Of a stretch of 64,000 nt of DNA, positions 58,795 to 64,000 are shown piece by piece (the first letter of the stretch is position 1; every line of letters starts with the position of its first letter). The notes under the pieces were generated by a model, which ran no database searches, was not told where the DNA came from, and worked only from the letters and a program-made list of their open reading frames with translations. A program made the position numbers and the translations under genes. This DNA is from Chloranthus sessilifolius (taxonomy: Eukaryota; Streptophyta; Magnoliopsida; Chloranthales; Chloranthaceae). The stretch spans positions 11,421,501 to 11,485,500 of the forward strand of contig CM037596.1 in assembly GCA_021018995.1 (NCBI GenBank). The letters are read 5' to 3'.

Positions 58795-59432
58795 ATGGAG
58801 GATTCTAATCGCACCAACATGACGATGATGCTGGCAATCTTGGCGGACAAGGAACAAGTAATCTATGAGAACCTAGTCCTGAATCGTATGTTGTTTGGAC
58901 AAACTGCAGAGAACGTGCAAGCGTTGAGCTACTTGTTCTTCGAAGGGCAAGTGATAATAGGGAAAACCGAGACCGATGAATCTATAATTTGTACGCATTT
59001 TCTTTAGATTTTAGGCTTCTATATTTAAAAATCCTTCCAAAATTCTCTTAATCGTTGATTGATAAAATTAGCATGGTATAGATCATCAAGACGCTTTTGA
59101 TGCAGCAGCATTGAAGTCCGCGGGGGTCGTGCGCTCAACAATGATTTTCACACTTAATAATAAGACCTGGAAGGTTAATATTATCACGAAGCATATCCAT
59201 TGTCTCGAACTCTCTCTCCTTTTATTTAATGAAACTATCCATTTTTATATCGACCATAATGCGCCCTTTTAATGTTGAAAAGGAGATGAAAGGTAAGGTA
59301 CTACCAGGAGCCGAACTCATGCCACATCGAGTAGATGTCGAAGCGGATGAGACGGGCACAAGCTCGCCACCCATCGAGTTCTTTGGTGGGGAAGGACATT
59401 CAGGAGCCACAGTTCTTCGTCAGCTAGACTGA
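58795..59432 (+). CDS. Unrecognised three-exon gene, copy B (145 aa)
   Basis: Exons 58795-58990, 59082-59173 and 59283-59432 (196, 92 and 150 nt; phases 1 and 0; donors GTACGC and GTTAAT; acceptors GGTATAG and GAAAAG). The product starts MEDSNRTNMTMMLAILADKE, then LVLNRMLFGQTAENVQALSY, YHQDAFDAAALKSAGVVRST, EMKGKVLPGAELMPHRVDVE, and ends VLRQLD. Matching copy A: YE(N/S)LVLNRM, QTA(E/Q)N(V/M)QAL, YH(Q/R)D, VVR(S/T)T, (E/D)M..KV..G.ELMPH. There are no internal stops. The ATG comes directly after a T-rich GTGTAG acceptor, so a noncoding first exon may lie upstream, in or near the 513-bp array. Confidence 0.72.
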
Positions 59433-59697
59433 TAGCTCTCAAACCCTTAGTCGTTCTCTGGAAAAAGCCATTGGGCAGTAGTTGAATAGCATTAGTAGGA
59501 CTGACTGAACCTCAACCTTTAGCCTTGTGCCGATCCTATGTTTACGTGTTGTGTTATTTGGTGTTGTTTATGTATTGTTTTATTTAGTGTTGTTTTATCC
59601 AACATTTTGGTTGAATTGCTATTATTATTTGCAGAATTGACGTTTCTTAGATCATCCTCACAGTACGTCCAAAAAACCCTTGGAATCATATGACATT

Positions 59698-62015
59698 TGT
59701 GACGACCCGACTTTTCCAATCCCTAAGGTATAGGAAAGGCCGGTTCATCAACTTATTGATTTCTCAATAAGCCGTAACAAACAGAAGCCGGCAACATAAA
59801 CAAAGATCTAAAGACAGAGGCAAACATATAGTAATCCAAAAACAAAAGCTTCATATAACAAAATTAAATATATCACTGTGAGGAACCAAGAAGAACCACC
59901 GGTGATGGCCAATTCGATCACCTAAAATAGTGGTTCACAATAATGGTTCCTCGAGTGATATCAAAAGAACCAAAATAAAGGCCTAGGGCCCAATATTCCA
60001 AAATCATATCCAGACAAAAATACCAAAAATACAGGATCTAAGATCACAGAAAGAACTCCTCAACTGGTAAGTCTGATTCCTCCTCGGGAATATAATCGGA
60101 GTCCTCCAGATCCTCTGACCCAAGGTCAGTCTCAGCACCTGTGACGTATAGTCGAGGGTGAGCTAGCAACCAAGCCCAATAGAGGAAACAGATCTATTTG
60201 CATTTCTTTATAAGTAAAGGTTTTCAAAAGATAGAATCGGATCAAATATGGTTTTTCAAATGATGCTTTCCAAAGTAAATCTCCAGTTCTAATCCTGAGT
60301 TAAAACTAATAATATAATCTAATGTGTTCGAAAATGTTCTGATTTAGCATGCTTCTTGTCTTAAATTTATAACTTAATTTTGTCTCCCAAATTTCCTATA
60401 GCATGAGAGCGGACTGAATGACCGATGGGAAAACCCTACTGACCATCGTCGTTCATGAACCTATTTCGAAAGTGCAACAAGCCCCTACGCTCTGAGGAAA
60501 ACTTGCGCCAAAGTAATACCGTCAACATGGTTGGTAAAATCTAGGGCATCGTCCGTATGAACCCTAAATCAAATGCAAATGCTAGCACATATCAAGCTTG
60601 TTATTCATAATATAATTCTGATTTTTCAAAGTTCTGATTCGAAATTCTGATTCAACGATTAACTGAGGTTCTGAGGCTCGAATTACAAAGTTCTTAATTA
60701 TAACAAAGTTTCCAAATTTTTAGATTGGTGTCATATATTCAGAATTTTATTCATGCTTAGAATTTCCAAAGTTTATCCTTCTTAATTGGAATAGTCAAAC
60801 ATGCTATACTTATAATTTAATGCAAATTAAATACTAGGTTCCCCTACCTCAACAAAGAATATTCAAAACCATGCACTAGCAGTCCTCACCAAGGACTCTC
60901 ATCAGTCAAAACCTACATATATTAACACTCTCAGTGTTAATATATAACAAAAATTTCAACCCAAATGCTTGCTGAGAAAATAATCTGAAAAATTTCAAAT
61001 GCCAAAAACAGGACAGAATTCGATGGTCGAATTCAATTTCGACCCTCGAATTTCAAAACTGCATCAGTCACAAAGCCCTGAAAATCGATGGTCGATTTGA
61101 AATTCGATGGTCGATTTCCAAATTCGACCATCAAATTGGAAATTGACCCTCGATTTGAAAAATTTGCATTAGGCTCAAAAACTGGAAAATCGACACTCGA
61201 TTTTCAAATCGATGGTCGAATTCTAAATTCGACCATCGAATTGGAATTCGACCCTCGAATTGCCTCAGGTCTGTGGCTGTCAAAATTTTCAAGTCCGGAC
61301 TCTTTTCTTCATTTTCAACCACAACCATCAGATTTATAATTAACACAATTGATTCAAATCTAATCAAAACACAATTTAAAAGGACACAAGGGGGTTTCAA
61401 TGACCTACCTCTTGTAGTTTAAATCGTTGCTTCCCTTGTACCAAAGCACACACCGGAACCAATCTTCAAAGTTCAACGACTTAATCTTCAAAATAGTTCA
61501 TCATTCTAATGAGGTTGTCACTGCCTCAGCCACAACAAAAAATTATATAGAACTGCTCACTCTCCACATCTCTCTTCACTTTCAATAGTTCAAACTTATC
61601 CGAATTCAAATACAAGGCTAACTATTGGTTGAGATGGGGAGAGGAATTCCCAAGCTTCCTAGATCTGGGATCAAATGAGACAAGTCCTTAGAGGCTTAAT
61701 TTCTAATGAGAGAGAGAAGTGAAACTTCTCGTTCACTCTCTTATAACCCAAAAGCCAAGTAAAATAATATCTAGATTTTTATAAATGCAACTTATCCACT
61801 TAAGTTGAAAACCTATCCGGTGCTAAACACAAACACCAACCTTATTGTGTAAGTCATTGCTTACATGACTTACACATATCTTCCGATAATTTCCTTTTTG
61901 CCATTATTCTTGTCATAACCTTAGCTCACCAAAAATCTAAAAATATTCCACAATATTTCTCGAACACGCTTACTGAGGTAAACGAAAATAGGTCAAAAAT
62001 ATCAGGGATATTACA
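59698..62015 (-). repeat. 3' LTR of the second Tekay element
   Basis: It reads TGTAATATCCCTGATATTTT at 62015 downward to GGTCGTCACA at 59698. It is collinear with 33126-35467 over its length, but more diverged from that LTR than the two LTRs of the first element are from each other. It carries its own version of the TCGA motif cluster (61020-61270). Confidence 0.93.
60044..60136 (-). other. Short acidic frame in the minus-strand LTR (31 codons)
   Basis: AETDLGSEDLED to PVEEFFL-stop, with length and stop conserved. It follows the same CACAG acceptor-like box. Confidence 0.45.
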
Positions 62016-62028
62016 TTCACCCCTCCTT
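62016..62028 (-). other. Polypurine tract of the second Tekay element
   Basis: On the minus strand AAGGAGGGGTGAA directly precedes TGTAATATCC. Confidence 0.9.
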
Positions 62029-62693
62029 AGGAATTTTCGTCCGCGAAAATTGAATGCAAGATACACCATACAACAACACGAAAAGAAAACATGGGTCACC
62101 GTGTTCCGACCTCGCAGGGCACGCAAGTCAAGGAATGGGATCCGTAGTAATATGAATGTACTGCATGTGGCACCAAAAGGCCATAGTGGATTGCATCCGT
62201 ACATGGATGCCCACACCCCAAGTGTCACGTGCCGGGAGACCGATGCACAGTGACGGATGAAAGCCAGAAAGATAACAAAAACCCACAAATGCAACAGAAA
62301 GAACAAAAGCTACATAGAGAGCAAACCCACATCAATAGGAAAAATGGAGAGAGTAAACAAACCCACATACAGAGAGTACATGTTCGCAGAACAAATAAAA
62401 AATCCAAGCCATATAGATAGGAAAGATGGTCAAAAAATCAAAACCCACAGTAATATCCAAAAACCCACATAGATAACAAGAAGCATCGAAAGTAACCATA
62501 TACAAAACGAAATAAACAGAGTATCCAAGGCAAATCCGAAACAGAAATATAAAAGATAACAAAAAGAAGGACCACCAGGTCCTAAATAATCCATGGAGTA
62601 AAAATAATACATGCCCCATCAGATCCAAAATAAACCAGTACCCCCCCCAAGCACGCTATAAATCTATAGATGGACCACTGATCCGATCATCAA
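62029..62693 (-). other. T/G-rich 3' region of the second Tekay element
   Basis: Matches 32499-33112. A hydrophobic frame (62619-62332) opens MGHVLFLLHGLFRTWW, but relative to the first element a one-base difference in a T run shifts the frame, so it is probably not a conserved protein. A run of C (62640-62650) marks the start. Confidence 0.6.
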
Positions 62694-63976
62694 TCAAGAT
62701 TCGCCACCCAGATCCTCACCGGCCGTAGGAGGCATCACCAATACCGACGCGTCAAAGGGCGATACACTGAGGCACGTATGTCGGCCATATAGGCGGTATA
62801 ATCCGCGGGGAACGCATGTTGCATCAAATAAGATAGAGCGCCGCCATGCACATCCAACTCCTGACGCATAGAGCTAGTATGCTGGGTGAGCTCCTTAATC
62901 TGGTGGCTCATGGCGGTCATCTGTCGTGTGAACTCCGAGAGCGTAAGGATGTCGCTCTGTGGGGGCTGAGGAGGTGCAGGGGCAGCTGTGTCAGGGGCAG
63001 AATGAGTAGGGTCCTCATCATCATCGCTAGCTGCATCAGGTATCGCTGCATCTGTTGGAGTCTTCACAAGTCGACTGTAAGTTTGACCCCAATTGACCAG
63101 GTTATACATTTTTCGACCTGCGGTGGATTTGGGTTCAGAGAGAAATGTCATGGGGCCCGCTCTGTAATTCTCGATCATTACCGAAATTAAATGGGCATAT
63201 GGACTGCCCTTTTTCGGTTTCTTCACATGTTTACCCATTTTCTCCCGTGCCTTTACAATCCCCTTGAAAAGGACCTCAGGAGCACTAAACCAGCGCTCCT
63301 TATAAGTAGCAAATAAAATCTGTTGTAGGGGACCGGTGCGCTTGGACTGATGACCAAAAGGGTAAAGGGTGGCCTTAAAAATTTTGCCTAAAATCTTCAT
63401 TGACTCTGGCATATGTATGGTGACAATGGATTTTCCGGATCCATGATGACCTTGCGTCATTTGGGCAATTACGTCCTCAAAGCGGATTGGTTTGAGGAAA
63501 GGAGGACCCAACCCCATGGTTTGGGAGTGTTGCAAAGGGCAACGGAGTGCCACAGCCATGTCCTCGAGATCAAATGTATAATCTCGTCCATCAATTTCCA
63601 TGTAAATTTTCTTCCCGTCCTCGCGGCGCATATGTTGGTAAAATAGGCGCACGAGACGGGGATAAAAGTGGTCACTAAAAGAGGTGCAAAGAGAGGTCAA
63701 CTGGGCTTTTTCGAGGTATTCGCCCGCCCATTGAGTGGTTATTTGCTAATCAAACAACTCGGGGTGAAAAATATATTCTGTGGTGAAGCCTTTGATGCTC
63801 CAAAAGTCATTTGGTTGCTCAGGCATGGGAGGGGAAACATACTGTGTGGGCTGAGTGCGTAGTGGAGCCGAGTGTGTAGGCTATTCGGCCTGCTTAGATC
63901 GGCTAGAAGACGCAGCTTTAGAAGTTGGTCTCTTAGATGTGGGGTTTCGAATTGGGGCTTGTTTCTTAGGCCCCAT
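62694..63976 (-). pseudogene. Additional ORF (aORF), copy 2
   Basis: The ATG at 63976 gives MGPKKQAPIRNPTSKRPTSK. Stops interrupt the N-terminal part (after KQAE, and in ELFD-stop-QITTQW). The frame is then open for about 320 codons from near 63700 (SLCTSFSDHFYPRLVRLFYQ, GRDYTFDLEDMAVALRCPL, KKPKKGSPYAHLISVMIENY, SSMRQELDVHGGALSYLMQH). A frameshift near 62750 diverts the end; the original frame stops at 62694. It keeps the middle segment that copy 1 lost to its frameshift (RAGPMTFLSEPKSTAGRKMY), so the two copies together define the full protein. Confidence 0.75.
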
Positions 63977-64000
63977 TGAAAGAATAACAAACTGCTAAAA

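Larger units (their letters stand above)
59698..64000 (-). mobile_element. Second Tekay element, 3' part, running off the window
   Basis: A minus-strand 3' LTR (59698-62015), polypurine tract, T/G-rich 3' region and additional ORF (to 63976) follow in the same order as in the element at 10981-35467. pol must lie beyond 64000. The 5 bp next to the LTR end are ACATT; their partner is outside the window. Confidence 0.92.

Overview
The window is plant nuclear DNA: a repeat-dense, gene-poor stretch of an angiosperm chromosome. The evidence is Ty3/gypsy LTR retrotransposons of the Tekay/Del and Athila types, CACTA and Tourist-like DNA elements, Ulp1/DUF1985 and GRF zinc-finger transposon-associated genes, GT-AG introns and TATA boxes at plant spacing. 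Nothing in the sequence fixes the species. All family names are from recognition by eye; no database search was run.

Layout. 1-180 is the end of a CACTA element. 471-1922 is a truncated LTR of the Tekay family that dominates the window. A small secreted cysteine-containing peptide gene follows (2138-2509). 3053-7773 holds a tandem repeat, a 250-bp CACTA MITE, an Athila-type LTR with its primer site and a possible 5' gene exon. 7774-10276 is a solo LTR with a perfect ATACC target duplication. 10981-35467 is one large Tekay element (+ strand) whose protease gene was split by an Athila element (- strand, 14892-26945, perfect CTCCC duplication). The Tekay element has two intron-like gaps, and an additional ORF between pol and the 3' LTR. 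The same additional ORF lies beside a second Tekay LTR on the minus strand at 59698-64000.

35.5-59.4 kb is accessory DNA. It contains a 14-exon Ulp1/DUF1985 protease gene with few lesions, a convergent acidic ORF with a duplicated promoter region, an RDR-like and an MSI1-like pseudo-exon, Tourist-like MITEs, a GRF zinc-finger gene, and two copies of an unrecognised three-exon gene (48246-48848 minus; 58795-59432 plus). Those two copies share exon phases and an exon 2 of exactly 92 nt. Satellite-like arrays (39-bp and 513-bp units) sit beside them.

The strongest candidates for something undescribed are: the paired three-exon gene family; the Tekay additional ORF with its own leader; a short acidic reading frame kept open in five LTRs; the introns inside the Tekay element; and clusters of TCGA-core palindromes that recur, with different motifs, in several unrelated retroelements. 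Most retroelement genes carry stops or frameshifts and are dead copies.
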